From Candidatus Eiseniibacteriota bacterium (GTDB lineage: Bacteria; Eisenbacteria; RBG-16-71-46): DNA of 64,000 bases. The translations under genes and the position numbers were made by a program. This document shows positions 1 through 9,370 of this stretch, piece after piece. The first letter of the stretch is position 1. The number at the start of each line of letters is the position of its first letter. The stretch is taken from NCBI GenBank assembly GCA_016178725.1, contig JACOSV010000083.1:1-64000 (forward strand), in the 5' to 3' direction. The notes under the pieces were generated by a model. It searched no databases. It was given only the letters and a program-made list of their open reading frames with translations, and had not been told where the DNA came from.

Positions 1-139
1 GATGGTGATGCCGGGGGACAACGTGGACATGGAAGTGGAGTTGATCACGCCGATCGCGATGGAGCAGGGGCTGCGGTTCGCGATCCGCGAGGGTGGCCGC
101 ACGGTCGGCGCCGGCGTCGTCGGCGAGATCGTGGCCTAG
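1..139 (+). CDS. tuf: Elongation factor Tu, C-terminal fragment
   Basis: The window opens inside this gene, so only the last 45 or so codons and the stop (137-139) are present. The visible end contains [18 protein letters not shown], the hallmark C-terminal strand of EF-Tu domain 3. EF-Tu is the GTPase that delivers aminoacyl-tRNA to the ribosome. Position immediately before rpsJ matches the str/S10 junction seen in many bacteria. The GTPase domain lies outside the window. Confidence 0.95.
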   Translation, partial: MVMPGDNVDMEVELITPIAMEQGLRFAIREGGRTVGAGVVGEIVA

Positions 140-152
140 GAACGGAACGCGC

Positions 153-458
153 ATGCTCCAGAAGATCCGAATCAAGCTGAAGTCCTACGACCACGCGACG
201 CTCGACCAGTCGGCGTCCGAGATCGTGCGCACGGCGCGCCGCACCGGCGCGGTCACGTCCGGCCCGGTGCCGCTGCCGACCAAGAAGACGGTGTACACCG
301 TGCTGCGCAGCCCGCACGTGGACAAGAAGTCGCGCGAGCAGTTCGAGGTGCGCATCCACAAGCGGCTGATCGACATCACGCGCTCGAGCGCGCAGACGAT
401 GGAAGCGCTCGAGAAGCTCGACATCCCCGCGGGTGTCGACATCGAGATCAAGACATGA
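153..458 (+). CDS. rpsJ: 30S ribosomal protein S10
   Basis: This 101-residue protein has the usual S10 length. It begins [14 protein letters not shown] and carries the family signature GPVPLPTKK near residue 40. S10 is part of the 30S head and also the NusE antitermination factor. The ATG at 153 is chosen because an upstream in-frame extension from 93 runs back into tuf and does not resemble S10. Its stop overlaps the rplC start as ATGA (455-458), which implies translational coupling. Confidence 0.97.
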   Translation: MLQKIRIKLKSYDHATLDQSASEIVRTARRTGAVTSGPVPLPTKKTVYTVLRSPHVDKKSREQFEVRIHKRLIDITRSSAQTMEALEKLDIPAGVDIEIKT

Positions 459-1093
459 TCGGACTCATCGGCAGGAAGGTCGGCATGACGCAGCTCTTCG
501 ACGAGAAGGGCGACGTCCTCCCGGTGACCGTGATCCAGGCCGGGCCGTGCACCGTCACCGAGGTGCGCAGCGCGGACAAGAACGGCTACGCCGCGGTCCA
601 GCTCGGCTTCGGCACCAACAAGGAGTTCCGCTTCACGCGTCCGGTGCTCGGACAGTTCAAGAAGCGCAATCTGCCGCCGTCGCGGAAACTGCGCGAGTTC
701 CGCACCGACGGGGCGCCGGCCGAAGGCGGGTCGGCCTATGAGGTCGGGCAGAGCCTGACCGTCGCGCTGTTCGAGAAGGGCGAGCACGTGGACGTGCGCG
801 GCGTGACCAAGGGGCGCGGCTTCGCGGGCGTCGTCAAGCGCCACAAGTTCGCCGCCGGTCATGCCTCGCACGGTCCGACGGCCGGCAAGCAGCCGGGCTC
901 GATCGGCGCGTCGGCGTATCCGTCGCGCGTCGTCAAGGGCAAGCGTCTGCCGGGCCGCATGGGCGGCGTGAACCTCACGATCAAGAACCTCGAAGTCGTG
1001 GCGGTGGACGCGGAGCAGCACGTGATGATGGTGCTCGGCGCGATCCCCGGACCGCCGAACGGCCTCGTGTTCGTCACCAAGCGGGAAGGTTGA
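455..1093 (+). CDS. rplC: 50S ribosomal protein L3
   Basis: This is a 212-residue L3, starting [15 protein letters not shown], a very conserved N-terminus. L3 binds 23S rRNA near the peptidyl transferase centre and is an early assembly protein. The long loop that reaches the centre is present, with GASAYPSR followed by [11 protein letters not shown]; the segment is not of the E. coli GQNQ type. It overlaps rpsJ by four bases and is followed one base later by rplD. Confidence 0.97.
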   Translation: MIGLIGRKVGMTQLFDEKGDVLPVTVIQAGPCTVTEVRSADKNGYAAVQLGFGTNKEFRFTRPVLGQFKKRNLPPSRKLREFRTDGAPAEGGSAYEVGQSLTVALFEKGEHVDVRGVTKGRGFAGVVKRHKFAAGHASHGPTAGKQPGSIGASAYPSRVVKGKRLPGRMGGVNLTIKNLEVVAVDAEQHVMMVLGAIPGPPNGLVFVTKREG

Positions 1094-1094
1094 G

Positions 1095-1718
1095 ATGGAC
1101 GCCAGGGTTTTCGCAGCCGACGGCACCGAGAAGGGCACCGCCGCGCTGCCCGACGCGCTGTTCGGCCAGCAGGTGCACGAGCACCTCCTGTGGCTCGCGG
1201 TGAAGCGCCACCTCGGCAACCAGCGCCAGGGCACCGCCAAGGTGAAGACGCGCGGCGAGGTCTCGGGAGGCGGCAGGAAGCCGTTCAAGCAGAAGGGCAC
1301 CGGCCGCGCGCGGCAGGGCTCGAACACGTCGCCGCTCATGCCGGGTGGCGGTCGTGCGTTTGGTCCCAAGCCTCACGACCATCGCACCGAGATGCCGAAG
1401 ATCCAGCGCCGCAAGGCGCTCGCCTCGGCGTTGTCGCTCAAGGCCGGCGAGCAGGCCGTCACCGTGCTCGAGTCGCTCGCATTCGACGCGCCGAAGACGC
1501 GCGAGATGGCGGCGACGCTCGCGAAGCTCGGGCTCGCCGACAAGCGCACGCTGCTGGTGCTGGGCGCCGCCGACGAGAACGTCGTGCGCTCGTGCCGCAA
1601 CCTGCCGAATTTGAAGACCACGCTCGCGCACCAGGTGAATCCCTACGACCTGCTCAATTGCGACGCGGTGCTGGTCACCCGTGACGGGCTCGCCCGCATG
1701 GAGGAGGTGTTCGCATGA
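1095..1718 (+). CDS. rplD: 50S ribosomal protein L4
   Basis: This is a 207-residue L4. The conserved loop that lines the exit tunnel is visible as [15 protein letters not shown] near residues 63-77. L4 binds 23S rRNA domain I. In E. coli it also represses its own operon, but no leader for that is visible here because the operon start lies outside the window. Its last codons overlap the rplW start as ATGA at 1715-1718. Confidence 0.96.
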   Translation: MDARVFAADGTEKGTAALPDALFGQQVHEHLLWLAVKRHLGNQRQGTAKVKTRGEVSGGGRKPFKQKGTGRARQGSNTSPLMPGGGRAFGPKPHDHRTEMPKIQRRKALASALSLKAGEQAVTVLESLAFDAPKTREMAATLAKLGLADKRTLLVLGAADENVVRSCRNLPNLKTTLAHQVNPYDLLNCDAVLVTRDGLARMEEVFA

Positions 1719-2008
1719 CGAAGGATCCGCGTTCGATCGTGCGCAAGGCGCTGATCACCGAGAAGGGCACGACGCTGCGCGAGCTGCGCAACCAGTACCA
1801 CTTCGAAGTCGCGCGCGACGCCAACAAGATCGAGATCAAACGGGCGATCGAGGCCATCTTCTCGGTGAAGGTGGAGCTCGTGCGCACCATGCAGCTGCAC
1901 GGCAAGGTGCGGCGCCAGGGGCGCTTCGCCGGACGCCGCAATGACTGGAAGAAAGCCGTCGTGACGCTCGGCCCCGATCAGAAGATCGACTTGTTCGAGC
2001 AGATCTAG
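1715..2008 (+). CDS. rplW: 50S ribosomal protein L23
   Basis: This is a 97-residue L23, with the typical N-terminal pattern [12 protein letters not shown] and the core [20 protein letters not shown]23 sits at the mouth of the exit tunnel and docks trigger factor and SRP. Length matches the family. The start overlaps the rplD stop, so the two are probably translationally coupled. Confidence 0.96.
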   Translation: MTKDPRSIVRKALITEKGTTLRELRNQYHFEVARDANKIEIKRAIEAIFSVKVELVRTMQLHGKVRRQGRFAGRRNDWKKAVVTLGPDQKIDLFEQI

Positions 2009-2022
2009 GCACGGGGACTCCC

Positions 2023-2847
2023 ATGGCTCTCAAGAAATTCCGACCGGTCACTCCGACGCTCCGGCACGCCGCCAGGCCGGACTTCTCGGAGCTGACCCGT
2101 TCGAAGCCGGTCAAGGCGCTCACCGAGCGCAAGCTGCGGACCGGCGGACGCGACAACTACGGCCACATCTCATCGCGCTGGATCGGCGGCGGTCACAAGC
2201 AGCGTTACCGGCTGATCGACTTCCGCCGCAACAAGGACGGTGTTCCGGCGCGCGTCGCGAGCATCGAGTACGACCCGAACCGCTCGGCGCGCATCGCGCT
2301 GCTCCACTACGTGGACGGCGAGCGGCGCTACATCGTGGCACCCGACGGCCTCAAGGTCGGCGAGATGCTGCAGTCGGGGCCGGACGCCGAGATCAAGGCC
2401 GGGAATTGCCTGCCGCTGCGGAACATTCCGCTCGGCACCAATGTCCACAACGTCGAGTTGTTCCCGGCCCGCAACGCGCGCGTCGCGCGCTCGGCCGGCG
2501 CCTTCTGCCAGCTGATGGCGAAGGACGGCGACTACGCGCAGTTGCGTCTGCCGTCGGGCGAGGTGCGCAGCTTCCACGTCAACTGCCGTGCGGTGGTGGG
2601 ACAGGTCGGCAATCTCGACCACGAGAACGTCTCGTTCGGCAAGGCGGGCCGCAGCCGCTGGCTCGGCCGTCTGCCGAGCGTGCGCGGCGTCGCGATGAAC
2701 CCGGTCGACCACCCGATGGGTGGCGGCGAGGGCAAATCGTCGGGCGGACGCCACCCGTGCTCGCCGTGGGGCCAGATCAGCAAGGGACTCAAGACTCGGA
2801 AGGCGAAGTTGAGCGACCGGCTCATCGTTCGCCGCCGGAAGAAGTAG
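2023..2847 (+). CDS. rplB: 50S ribosomal protein L2
   Basis: This is a 274-residue L2, of normal length. L2 bridges the subunits and supports peptidyl transfer. The C-terminal functional loop is present as [20 protein letters not shown] near residues 226-245; the usual HPHGGGEG reads HPMGGGEG here. An ATG preceded by gcacggggactccc is used as the start. Confidence 0.97.
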   Translation: MALKKFRPVTPTLRHAARPDFSELTRSKPVKALTERKLRTGGRDNYGHISSRWIGGGHKQRYRLIDFRRNKDGVPARVASIEYDPNRSARIALLHYVDGERRYIVAPDGLKVGEMLQSGPDAEIKAGNCLPLRNIPLGTNVHNVELFPARNARVARSAGAFCQLMAKDGDYAQLRLPSGEVRSFHVNCRAVVGQVGNLDHENVSFGKAGRSRWLGRLPSVRGVAMNPVDHPMGGGEGKSSGGRHPCSPWGQISKGLKTRKAKLSDRLIVRRRKK

Positions 2848-2856
2848 AGGAAGCCG

Positions 2857-3192
2857 ATGGCCCGTTCGATCAAGAAGGGACCGTACGTCGTCACCTCGCT
2901 GGTGCGGAAGATCGAGACGCTCAACCGCAGCGGCGAGAAGCGCGTGCTCAAGACCTGGGCGCGGCGCTGCACCATTCTTCCCGAGTTCGTCGGCCACACC
3001 CTCGCCGTGCACAACGGCAACAAGTTCCTCCCGATCTACATCACGGAGAACATGGTGGGCCACAAGCTCGGCGAGTTCGTGCCGACCCGCGTGTTCCGCG
3101 GCCACGGCCAGCACGTCGCCGAGAAGACGGCCTTGCCCGGCAAGGGCAGGCCGGGCGGGCCCGGCGCACCGGCGCCGGCGGCGGCGTCATGA
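2857..3192 (+). CDS. rpsS: 30S ribosomal protein S19
   Basis: This is S19, a 30S head protein near the A-site finger. It starts [11 protein letters not shown] and contains the conserved [20 protein letters not shown] block. At 111 residues it is about 15-20 residues longer than common S19 proteins. The extra part is a Gly/Ala/Pro-rich tail ([11 protein letters not shown]). Its stop overlaps the rplV start (ATGA, 3189-3192). Confidence 0.96.
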   Translation: MARSIKKGPYVVTSLVRKIETLNRSGEKRVLKTWARRCTILPEFVGHTLAVHNGNKFLPIYITENMVGHKLGEFVPTRVFRGHGQHVAEKTALPGKGRPGGPGAPAPAAAS

Positions 3193-3527
3193 TGAAAGCG
3201 ACCGCGATCCAGCGCTACGTGCGCATCACGCCGCGCAAGTGCAATCAGGTGCTCGCGCTCATCCGCGGGCAGGCCGTCGAGCAGGCGCAGACGACGCTGC
3301 AGTTCACGCCCAAGCTCGGCGCGCGCATCGTGCAGAAGGTGCTCAAGTCCGCGGTCGCGAACGCGCTCCACGAGGGCAAGGTGCGCATCGAGGACCTCTA
3401 CGTGGCGGAAGCGGTGGTGGGGGCGGGGCCGACGCTCAAGCGCTGGCTGCCGCGCGCCCAGGGCCGCGCGACGCCGCTGCTCAAGCGCATGAGCCACGTC
3501 TCGCTCACCGTGGCGACGAAGGAGTAG
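3189..3527 (+). CDS. rplV: 50S ribosomal protein L22
   Basis: This is a 112-residue L22, beginning [20 protein letters not shown]. Its beta-hairpin ([20 protein letters not shown]) lines the exit tunnel and is a known site of macrolide-resistance changes. Two ATG codons overlap at 3189 and 3192; the first gives the ATGA overlap with rpsS. A longer in-frame reading upstream is the antiphase of rplB/rpsS and is not part of the gene. Confidence 0.95.
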   Translation: MMKATAIQRYVRITPRKCNQVLALIRGQAVEQAQTTLQFTPKLGARIVQKVLKSAVANALHEGKVRIEDLYVAEAVVGAGPTLKRWLPRAQGRATPLLKRMSHVSLTVATKE

Positions 3528-3530
3528 TCG

Positions 3531-4190
3531 ATGGGACAGAAGACGCACCCGATCGGGCTGCGGCTCGGCATCATCAAGACCTGGGACTCGAAGTGGTTCG
3601 CCAAGCGCAACTACCCCGAGCTCCTCAAGGAAGACCTGCTGATCAAGCGCTACCTCAAGAAGCGCCTGTATCAGGCTGGCATCTCGCGCATCACGATCGA
3701 GCGCAAGGGCGACAAGATCACCATCGGCATCCGCACCGCGCGCCCGGGCCTCGTCATCGGCCGCAAGGGCGAGCAGGTGGACAAGCTCTCGGAAGAGATG
3801 AAGTCGCTCACCAAGAAGGTGGTGCAGCTCAACATCGAGGAGATCAAGCGCGCCGATCTCGACGCGCAGCTCGTCGCCGAGCACATCGCCAAGCAGCTCG
3901 AGCAGCGCGTCTCCTTCCGCCGCGCGATGAAGAAGGCGATCGCCTCGTCCATGCGCGCCGGCGCGCTGGGCATCCGCGTCGCCGCGGCGGGCCGCCTCGG
4001 CGGGTCCGAGATGGCGCGCTACGAGACCTATCGCGAGGGGCGCGTGCCGCTGCACACGCTCCGCGCCGACATCGACTTCGCGCGGGCGACCGCGTTCACG
4101 CCGTACGGCACCTGCGGCGTCAAGGTGTGGATGTTCCACGGCGAGGTGCTGGACAAGCCGCAGGCCGGAACACCGGCCGCCGCGCGGTAG
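3531..4190 (+). CDS. rpsC: 30S ribosomal protein S3
   Basis: This is a 219-residue S3. It starts [14 protein letters not shown]. It has a type II KH domain with [12 protein letters not shown] (GxxG loop) near residues 76-87 and the C-terminal S3 domain with [11 protein letters not shown]3 forms part of the mRNA entry helicase. Three bases separate it from rplV. Confidence 0.97.
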   Translation: MGQKTHPIGLRLGIIKTWDSKWFAKRNYPELLKEDLLIKRYLKKRLYQAGISRITIERKGDKITIGIRTARPGLVIGRKGEQVDKLSEEMKSLTKKVVQLNIEEIKRADLDAQLVAEHIAKQLEQRVSFRRAMKKAIASSMRAGALGIRVAAAGRLGGSEMARYETYREGRVPLHTLRADIDFARATAFTPYGTCGVKVWMFHGEVLDKPQAGTPAAAR

Positions 4191-4200
4191 GAGTCGCACG

Positions 4201-4623
4201 ATGCTGATGCCGAAGCGGGTCAAGTACCGGAAGCAGATGCGCGGCCGCATGTGCGGCAAGGCGTACCGCGGTTCGTCGGTCGCGTTCGGCGAGTACGGCC
4301 TGATGGCGCTCGAGCCGGCGTGGGTCACCAACCGCCAGATCGAGGCGGCGCGCGTCGCGATCACGCGCTCGATCAAGCGCGGCGGCAAGATGTGGATCCG
4401 CATCTTCCCGGACAAGCCGTACACGAAGAAGCCCGCCGAGACGCGGATGGGCAAGGGCAAGGGCGCCCCCGAGGGCTGGGTGGCGGTGGTCAAGCCGGGA
4501 CGCGTGCTGTTCGAGCTCGAGGGCGTGACGCGCAAATTCGCGCAGGACGCGATGGCGCTCGGCGCCTCGAAGCTGCCGATCCGCACGCGGTTCGTCGAGC
4601 GGCATCAGCTCGGAGGAGAGTGA
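4201..4623 (+). CDS. rplP: 50S ribosomal protein L16
   Basis: This is a 140-residue L16 with the typical start [17 protein letters not shown] and the conserved [17 protein letters not shown]-like block, here [18 protein letters not shown]16 organises the A-site region of the 50S subunit and is needed late in assembly. The end carries the strong GGAGGAG sequence that serves as ribosome-binding site for rpmC. Confidence 0.97.
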   Translation: MLMPKRVKYRKQMRGRMCGKAYRGSSVAFGEYGLMALEPAWVTNRQIEAARVAITRSIKRGGKMWIRIFPDKPYTKKPAETRMGKGKGAPEGWVAVVKPGRVLFELEGVTRKFAQDAMALGASKLPIRTRFVERHQLGGE

Positions 4624-4624
4624 C

Positions 4625-4828
4625 GTGCCTCACGTGAAGGCGCAGGCCATGAGGGAGCAGACGCCGGACGAGATCCGGCTGCTGGTCGGGGAGCTCCGCG
4701 AGGAGCTGTTCAACCTGCGCTTCCGCAATTCCATGCGGCAGCTCGACAACCCGCTCAAGATCCGTGAGAACCGCCGCGAGCTGGCGCGTCTGCTCACGGT
4801 CCTGCGCGAGAAGGAACAGAAGGCATGA
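4625..4828 (+). CDS. rpmC: 50S ribosomal protein L29
   Basis: This is a 67-residue, two-helix protein typical of L29, with [15 protein letters not shown] and the C-terminal [19 protein letters not shown]29 sits next to L23 at the tunnel exit. The GTG at 4625 is preferred over the ATG at 4649 because GGAGGAG lies six bases upstream (4612-4618). The stop overlaps the rpsQ start (ATGA, 4825-4828). Confidence 0.95.
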   Translation: MPHVKAQAMREQTPDEIRLLVGELREELFNLRFRNSMRQLDNPLKIRENRRELARLLTVLREKEQKA

Positions 4829-5106
4829 CGAACGACACGACGACGACCGACGCCGGCCGCGGCCGGCGCAAGACGCGGCTGGGCAAGGTGGTCAGCGACC
4901 GCATGGAGAAGACCGTGGTCGTGTCGATCGAGCGCCTCGTCAAGCACGAGACCTACGGCCGGTACGTGCGCCGCCGCGCGAAGTTCAAGGTGCACGACGA
5001 GAAGAACGAGTGCCGGATCGGTGACACCATCCGCTTCATGGAGACGCGGCCGATGTCGAAGGACAAGCGCTGGCGCTTCGTGGAGATCGTGGAGCGGGCG
5101 AAGTAG
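4825..5106 (+). CDS. rpsQ: 30S ribosomal protein S17
   Basis: This is a 93-residue S17, an OB-fold protein that binds 16S rRNA early in assembly. The family pattern [14 protein letters not shown] and [15 protein letters not shown] are visible. About ten Thr/Asp-rich residues precede the usual N-terminus. It overlaps rpmC by four bases. Confidence 0.96.
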   Translation: MTNDTTTTDAGRGRRKTRLGKVVSDRMEKTVVVSIERLVKHETYGRYVRRRAKFKVHDEKNECRIGDTIRFMETRPMSKDKRWRFVEIVERAK

Positions 5107-5124
5107 CCGCCCCGGGAGACTGCG

Positions 5125-5493
5125 ATGATCCAGCTGCGAACCATGGTGACCGTGGCGGACAACTCGGGCGCGAAGCGCGCCCAGTGCATCAAGGTCCTGG
5201 GCGGACACCACAAGCGGTACGGACGCCTCGGCGACATCGTGGTGGTCGCGATCAAGGACGCGATCCCCGGTGCCGGCGTCAAGAAGGGCGAAGTCGCCAA
5301 GGCGGTGGTCGTACGGGCGGTGAAGGAGGGCCGGCGCAAGGACGGCTCGTACATCCGCTTCGATGAGAACGCCGTGGTGCTGATCAACGACGACAAGGAG
5401 CCGCGCGGCACGCGCATCTTCGGCCCCGTGGCGCGCGAGCTGCGCGAGCGGGCGTTCATGAAGATCATCTCGCTCGCGCCGGAGGTCATCTGA
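5125..5493 (+). CDS. rplN: 50S ribosomal protein L14
   Basis: This is a 122-residue L14, exactly the normal length, starting [21 protein letters not shown]14 forms an intersubunit bridge and is the docking site of the silencing factor RsfS. The stop shares one base with the rplX start (TGATG at 5491). Confidence 0.97.
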   Translation: MIQLRTMVTVADNSGAKRAQCIKVLGGHHKRYGRLGDIVVVAIKDAIPGAGVKKGEVAKAVVVRAVKEGRRKDGSYIRFDENAVVLINDDKEPRGTRIFGPVARELRERAFMKIISLAPEVI

Positions 5494-5837
5494 TGGGCAT
5501 CAAGATCCGCAAGGGCGACACCGTGGTGGTGATCGCCGGCGACGACAAGGGGACGATCGACCACCCGCGCATCGGTCGCGTGCTCTCGGTGGACGAGGTG
5601 ACGCAGCGCGTGACGGTCGAGAAGGTCAACATGGTCAAGCGCCACACCAAGGCGCGGCGGCAGGGCGTGCAGAGCGGCATCGTCGAGAAGGAGGCGCCGA
5701 TCCACCTCTCGAACGTGATGCTCTACGACCCGAAGGCGAAACGCGGCACGCGCATCAAGATGCGCATGCTGCCGGACGGCTCGCGCGAGCGGGTGTCGGT
5801 GGTCAGCGACGAGTCGCTGCCCAAGGCCGGCGCGTAG
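5493..5837 (+). CDS. rplX: 50S ribosomal protein L24
   Basis: This is a 114-residue L24 with the KOW motif GDTVVVIAGDDKGT at residues 8-21 and the conserved KVNMVKRHTKARRQG. L24 starts 50S assembly. The C-terminus is slightly longer than average. It overlaps rplN by one base. Confidence 0.96.
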   Translation: MGIKIRKGDTVVVIAGDDKGTIDHPRIGRVLSVDEVTQRVTVEKVNMVKRHTKARRQGVQSGIVEKEAPIHLSNVMLYDPKAKRGTRIKMRMLPDGSRERVSVVSDESLPKAGA

Positions 5838-5855
5838 GCGAGGAGAACGGCACAC

Positions 5856-6584
5856 ATGGCGGACGACAAGAAGAAGGCGGCGCCGGCGAAGCCCGGCACC
5901 GCGCCGAAGGCGAAGGCGGCCAAGCCGGCCGCTGAAGCGGCGCCCGGCGCGCCGGCCAAGAAGCCGGCGAAGGCGAAGCCGGCCGAGGCCGCGGCGGGCG
6001 AAGCTCCGCGCGCCGAGGACGGGCCGAAGCGCCCGGTGCCGAAGCCGCGGCTCGCGGACCACTACGCGAAGAAGGTGCGCCCGGCGCTGATGGAGAAGTT
6101 CGGCTACACGAGCACCATGCAGGCGCCGCGCTTCGAGAAGATCGTGCTCAACATGGGCGTCGGCGACGCGATCCAGGACCAGAAGCTGCTCGACGCCGCG
6201 GCCAACGAGCTCGGCCAGATCACGGGCCAGAAGCCGGCGATCCGCCGCGCGAAGAAGTCGATCGCGAACTTCAAGCTGCGCGAGGGTCTGGCGATCGGCT
6301 GCATGGTGACGCTGCGCGGCGCGCGCATGTGGGAGTTCTACGATCGGCTCATCAACGTGGCGGTGCCGCGCATCCGCGACTTCCGTGGCCTGAACCCGCG
6401 CTCGTTCGACGGACGCGGCAACTACACGATGGGCGTGACCGAGCAGATCATCTTCCCCGAGATCAACCTCGACAAGGTCGGGAAGATCCGCGGGATGGAC
6501 GTGACGATCGTGACCAGCGCGAAGAGCGACGAAGAGGGGCGCGAGCTGCTGCGGCTGATGCAGATGCCCTTCCGTCTGCGCTGA
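5856..6584 (+). CDS. rplE: 50S ribosomal protein L5 with long N-terminal extension
   Basis: Residues 68-242 are a complete L5: [15 protein letters not shown], then [15 protein letters not shown] and the end [13 protein letters not shown]5 binds 5S rRNA in the central protuberance. L5 is normally about 180 residues. Here about 65 extra residues precede it, made almost only of Lys, Ala, Pro, Glu and Gly. The ATG at 5856 follows a GAGGAGAAC ribosome-binding region, and no in-frame start directly before the L5 core has a comparable site, so the extension is probably real. Confidence 0.93.
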   Translation: MADDKKKAAPAKPGTAPKAKAAKPAAEAAPGAPAKKPAKAKPAEAAAGEAPRAEDGPKRPVPKPRLADHYAKKVRPALMEKFGYTSTMQAPRFEKIVLNMGVGDAIQDQKLLDAAANELGQITGQKPAIRRAKKSIANFKLREGLAIGCMVTLRGARMWEFYDRLINVAVPRIRDFRGLNPRSFDGRGNYTMGVTEQIIFPEINLDKVGKIRGMDVTIVTSAKSDEEGRELLRLMQMPFRLR

Positions 6585-6595
6585 CCGGAGGACGC

Positions 6596-6781
6596 GTGGC
6601 GAAGAAGTCGATCATCGAGAAGTGGAAGCGTACGCCGAAGTTCAAGGTCCGCGGCTACACGCGCTGCCATCGCTGCGGGCGGCCGCGCGGATTCCTGCGC
6701 GACTTCGGTCTGTGCCGCATCTGCTTCCGCGAACTGGCGCTCTCGGGGCAGATCCCGGGCGTCGTCAAGTCGAGCTGGTAG
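6596..6781 (+). CDS. rpsN: 30S ribosomal protein S14, zinc (type Z) form
   Basis: This is a 61-residue short S14 (rpsZ type). It has the zinc ribbon CHRC at residues 24-27 and CRIC at 40-43, and ends [12 protein letters not shown], which is diagnostic. It starts with GTG at 6596 after GGAGG (6587-6591). S14 is a head protein of the 30S subunit. The zinc form suggests a paralogue without cysteines might exist elsewhere for zinc starvation, but none is visible here. Confidence 0.96.
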   Translation: MAKKSIIEKWKRTPKFKVRGYTRCHRCGRPRGFLRDFGLCRICFRELALSGQIPGVVKSSW

Positions 6782-6785
6782 ACAC

Positions 6786-6835
6786 GCCCCGCAAGGGGCA
6801 GGACGGGACCAGGCAGCACGCCGCACGCCGGCGTG
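6786..6835 (+). promoter_or_regulatory. Two hairpins in the rpsN-rpsH spacer
   Basis: In an otherwise tightly packed operon this 78-base gap contains a perfect 5-bp stem closed by the GNRA-type loop GCAA (GCCCC at 6786-6790, GGGGC at 6795-6799). A second stem follows (CACGCC 6817-6822, GGCGTG 6830-6835). Neither is followed by a T run. They may be a ribosomal-protein binding site or an RNA-processing site for the rpsH transcript; no function is proven. Confidence 0.35.
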
Positions 6836-6859
6836 GACGCTGGGACCTCGGAGGCATGA

Positions 6860-7258
6860 ATGGCAGTCAGTGATCCCGTGGCGGACTTCCTGACCTGCGT
6901 GCGCAACGCGATCCGCGCCAAGCACCGCAAGGTGGACGTGAACGCCTCCAAGCTCAAGACCGATCTCGCGCGCGTGCTGCTGCGCGAGCGTTTCATCAAC
7001 AACTTCAAGGTGATCGAGGACCAGAAGCAGGGCGTGCTGCGCATCTACCTCAAGTACACGGGCGACGACGCGAGCGTCATCACCGGCATCCGCCGGATGA
7101 GCACGCCGGGCCGGCGCGTGTACGTGAAGAAGGATCGCCTGCCGCGCGTCATGGGCGGCCTCGGCACCTCGATCATCTCCACCTCGCGCGGGTTGATGAC
7201 CGACCGCGAGGCCCGCGAGGCGGGTCTCGGCGGCGAGCTCGTCGCCCAGGTCTGGTAG
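6860..7258 (+). CDS. rpsH: 30S ribosomal protein S8
   Basis: This is a 132-residue S8. It begins [17 protein letters not shown] and contains [20 protein letters not shown] near the end, the conserved 16S helix 21 binding region. S8 represses the spc operon in E. coli. Here a 78-base spacer with hairpins precedes it. GGAGG lies just upstream of the ATG. Confidence 0.97.
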   Translation: MAVSDPVADFLTCVRNAIRAKHRKVDVNASKLKTDLARVLLRERFINNFKVIEDQKQGVLRIYLKYTGDDASVITGIRRMSTPGRRVYVKKDRLPRVMGGLGTSIISTSRGLMTDREAREAGLGGELVAQVW

Positions 7259-7266
7259 GGGGCGCC

Positions 7267-7809
7267 ATGTCGCGAATGGGCAAGCGTCCGGTTCCGGTGC
7301 CGAGCGGCGTGACGGTCGCGGTCGAGGGCGGCGCGGTCAGGGTCAAGGGTCCGAAGGGTGAGCTCTCGGTCGCGGTGCTCGAGGGCACCACGGTCACGGT
7401 CGAGGGCGACGCGGTGAAGGTGGACTCCGAACGCAAGACGCGGAATCCGGCGTTCGGCACGATGCGCGCGCACATCGCCAACATGGTGACCGGCGTCACC
7501 GGCGGCTTCAGCAAGACGCTCGAGATCGTCGGCACCGGCTACCGCGCCGCGATGGAGGGCAAGGTGCTGGTGCTGCAGCTCGGCTACTCGCACCCGATCC
7601 GATTCGAGCCGCCGGCGGGGATCACGATCAAGGTCGAGAATCCGACGCGCCTCACGATCTCGGGCGCCGACAAGTGGGCGGTCGGCCAGAGCGCCGCCGA
7701 GATCCGCGGCTTCCGTCCGCCCGAGCCCTACAAGGGCAAGGGGATCAAGTACGAAGGCGAGTACATCCGCCGCAAGGCCGGGAAGGCCGCGGGGACGACG
7801 ACATCATGA
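7267..7809 (+). CDS. rplF: 50S ribosomal protein L6
   Basis: This is a 180-residue L6 of normal length, starting [15 protein letters not shown] and ending with the conserved [21 protein letters not shown]6 lies near the sarcin-ricin loop. Its stop overlaps the start of rplR (ATGA at 7806-7809). Confidence 0.97.
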   Translation: MSRMGKRPVPVPSGVTVAVEGGAVRVKGPKGELSVAVLEGTTVTVEGDAVKVDSERKTRNPAFGTMRAHIANMVTGVTGGFSKTLEIVGTGYRAAMEGKVLVLQLGYSHPIRFEPPAGITIKVENPTRLTISGADKWAVGQSAAEIRGFRPPEPYKGKGIKYEGEYIRRKAGKAAGTTTS

Positions 7810-8168
7810 GCGGAACCCACAATCACTTCGAACGGCGGCGCATCCGCCGCTACCGCATCCGCAAGCGCGTGGTCGGCTCCGCCGAGCGGCCGCGTCTGTC
7901 GGTGTTCCGCAGCGCGAGCCACATCTACGCGCAGATCATCGACGACACGCGCGGCGTCACCCTCGCCGCGGCATCGAGCCGCGAGGATCTCGGATCGCCC
8001 GAGGGCAAGGGCAAGACCGCGGTCAGCACGGCGGTCGGCAAGCTGCTCGCCGAGCGCGCGAAGCAGAACGGCGTCGCCAGGGTCTGCTTCGATCGCGGCG
8101 GCTATCTCTACCACGGGCGCATCAAGGCGCTCGCCGACGGCGCACGCGCCGGCGGCCTCGAGTTCTAG
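7806..8168 (+). CDS. rplR: 50S ribosomal protein L18
   Basis: This is a 120-residue L18, a 5S rRNA-binding protein of the central protuberance. The core [20 protein letters not shown] and the end [20 protein letters not shown] match the family. The start at 7806 overlaps the rplF stop; the longer reading upstream of it is the antiphase of rplF. Confidence 0.96.
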   Translation: MSGTHNHFERRRIRRYRIRKRVVGSAERPRLSVFRSASHIYAQIIDDTRGVTLAAASSREDLGSPEGKGKTAVSTAVGKLLAERAKQNGVARVCFDRGGYLYHGRIKALADGARAGGLEF

Positions 8169-8177
8169 GAGGTCACG

Positions 8178-8723
8178 GTGCGACCAGGCGGTTTTTCGCG
8201 TTCCAGTGACGCGCCCAAGTCCGAGTTCCTCGAGCGCGTCATCAACGTCAACCGGTGCGCCAAGGTGGTGAAGGGCGGCCGGCGCTTCTCGTTCAACGCC
8301 ATCGTCGCGGTCGGCGACCAGAAGGGCCGCGTCGGCGTCGGCCTCGGCAAGGCCAACGAAGTCGCGGACGCGATCCGCAAGGCCGGCGAGGCGGCGAAGA
8401 AGGGCATGTTCCAGGTTCCGGTCACGCGCGGGGGCTCGATCCCGCACCAGATCGTCGGCCACTTCGGCGCCGGCGAGGTGCTGCTCAAGCCGGCCACACC
8501 CGGCACCGGCGTCATCGCCGGCGCGGGCGTGCGCGCGGTGCTCGAGGCGGCGGGCATCCAGAACGTGCTCACCAAGTGCCTCGGCAGCCGCAATCCGCAC
8601 AACCTCGTCAAGGCGACGGTCGACGGTCTGCGCCGGCTGCGCCGTCCGTCCGACGTCGCGGCGATGCGTGGCCGCACGCTGGCCGAGCTGCTCGGTCTGC
8701 CGGGAGCGCAGCATGGCGCGTAG
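8178..8723 (+). CDS. rpsE: 30S ribosomal protein S5
   Basis: This is a 181-residue S5. It has the dsRBD-like N-domain ([20 protein letters not shown]) and the conserved [19 protein letters not shown]5 contributes to decoding accuracy and to mRNA unwinding. It starts with GTG at 8178, five bases after AGGAGGT. It overlaps the rpmD start by eleven bases. Confidence 0.96.
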   Translation: MRPGGFSRSSDAPKSEFLERVINVNRCAKVVKGGRRFSFNAIVAVGDQKGRVGVGLGKANEVADAIRKAGEAAKKGMFQVPVTRGGSIPHQIVGHFGAGEVLLKPATPGTGVIAGAGVRAVLEAAGIQNVLTKCLGSRNPHNLVKATVDGLRRLRRPSDVAAMRGRTLAELLGLPGAQHGA

Positions 8724-8901
8724 GCTTCGTATTCGACAGATCAAGAGCGCGAGCGGGCACCGCTTCGATCAGGCGGCGACCGTGCGCGCGCTCGGCATCC
8801 GCCGCATGAACGCCGCGGTGGAGCACAACGACACGCCCCAGATCCGGGGCATGATCTTCAAGGTTCGCCACCTCGTCGAGGTGGACGAGCTCGGACGGTG
8901 A
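8713..8901 (+). CDS. rpmD: 50S ribosomal protein L30
   Basis: This is a 62-residue L30: [13 protein letters not shown], then [25 protein letters not shown], split here by the family's conserved Gly. It has the usual length. The ATG at 8713 lies inside the end of rpsE (11-base overlap). L30 is a small peripheral 50S protein. Confidence 0.95.
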   Translation: MARRLRIRQIKSASGHRFDQAATVRALGIRRMNAAVEHNDTPQIRGMIFKVRHLVEVDELGR

Positions 8902-8905
8902 GGCG

Positions 8906-9367
8906 ATGAGCATTCGCATTGGCAATATCCATCCCGCGAAGGGCGCGACGCGTCCCTCGAAGCGCCGCGGCAAGGGCTCGGCGACGGGCCTCGGCGGCAC
9001 GGCGGGCAAGGGTCACAAGGGCAAGAAGGCGCGCGCCGGCGGCAAGATCCCGGCGTGGTTCGAAGGCGGCCAGATGCCGCTGCAGCGCCGCACGCCGAAG
9101 CGCGGGTTCAAGAATCCCGGCCGGATCGAGTATCAGGTGGTCGCGGTGTCGCGCATCGCCGGCGCGCCGGCGGGCACGACGATCGACCGCGCCTGGCTCG
9201 AGCAGGCGGGCATCGTGCGGAGATCCGGACCGATCAAGCTGCTCGCGGGCGGCGATCTCAAGACGAAGCTCACGGTCAAGGTCGATGCCGCGAGCGCGAC
9301 CGCGAAGCAGGCGGTCGAGGCGGCGGGCGGCACGGTCGAGACGACGAAGAAGGGCGCGGAGGCATAA
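8906..9367 (+). CDS. rplO: 50S ribosomal protein L15
   Basis: This is a 153-residue L15 with the Gly/Lys-rich N-terminal extension GLGGTAGKGHKGKKARAGG that threads into 23S rRNA, then FEGGQMPLQRRTPKRGF. L15 is a late-assembly 50S protein. It sits directly upstream of secY, as in most bacteria. Confidence 0.96.
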   Translation: MSIRIGNIHPAKGATRPSKRRGKGSATGLGGTAGKGHKGKKARAGGKIPAWFEGGQMPLQRRTPKRGFKNPGRIEYQVVAVSRIAGAPAGTTIDRAWLEQAGIVRRSGPIKLLAGGDLKTKLTVKVDAASATAKQAVEAAGGTVETTKKGAEA

Positions 9368-9370
9368 GGG

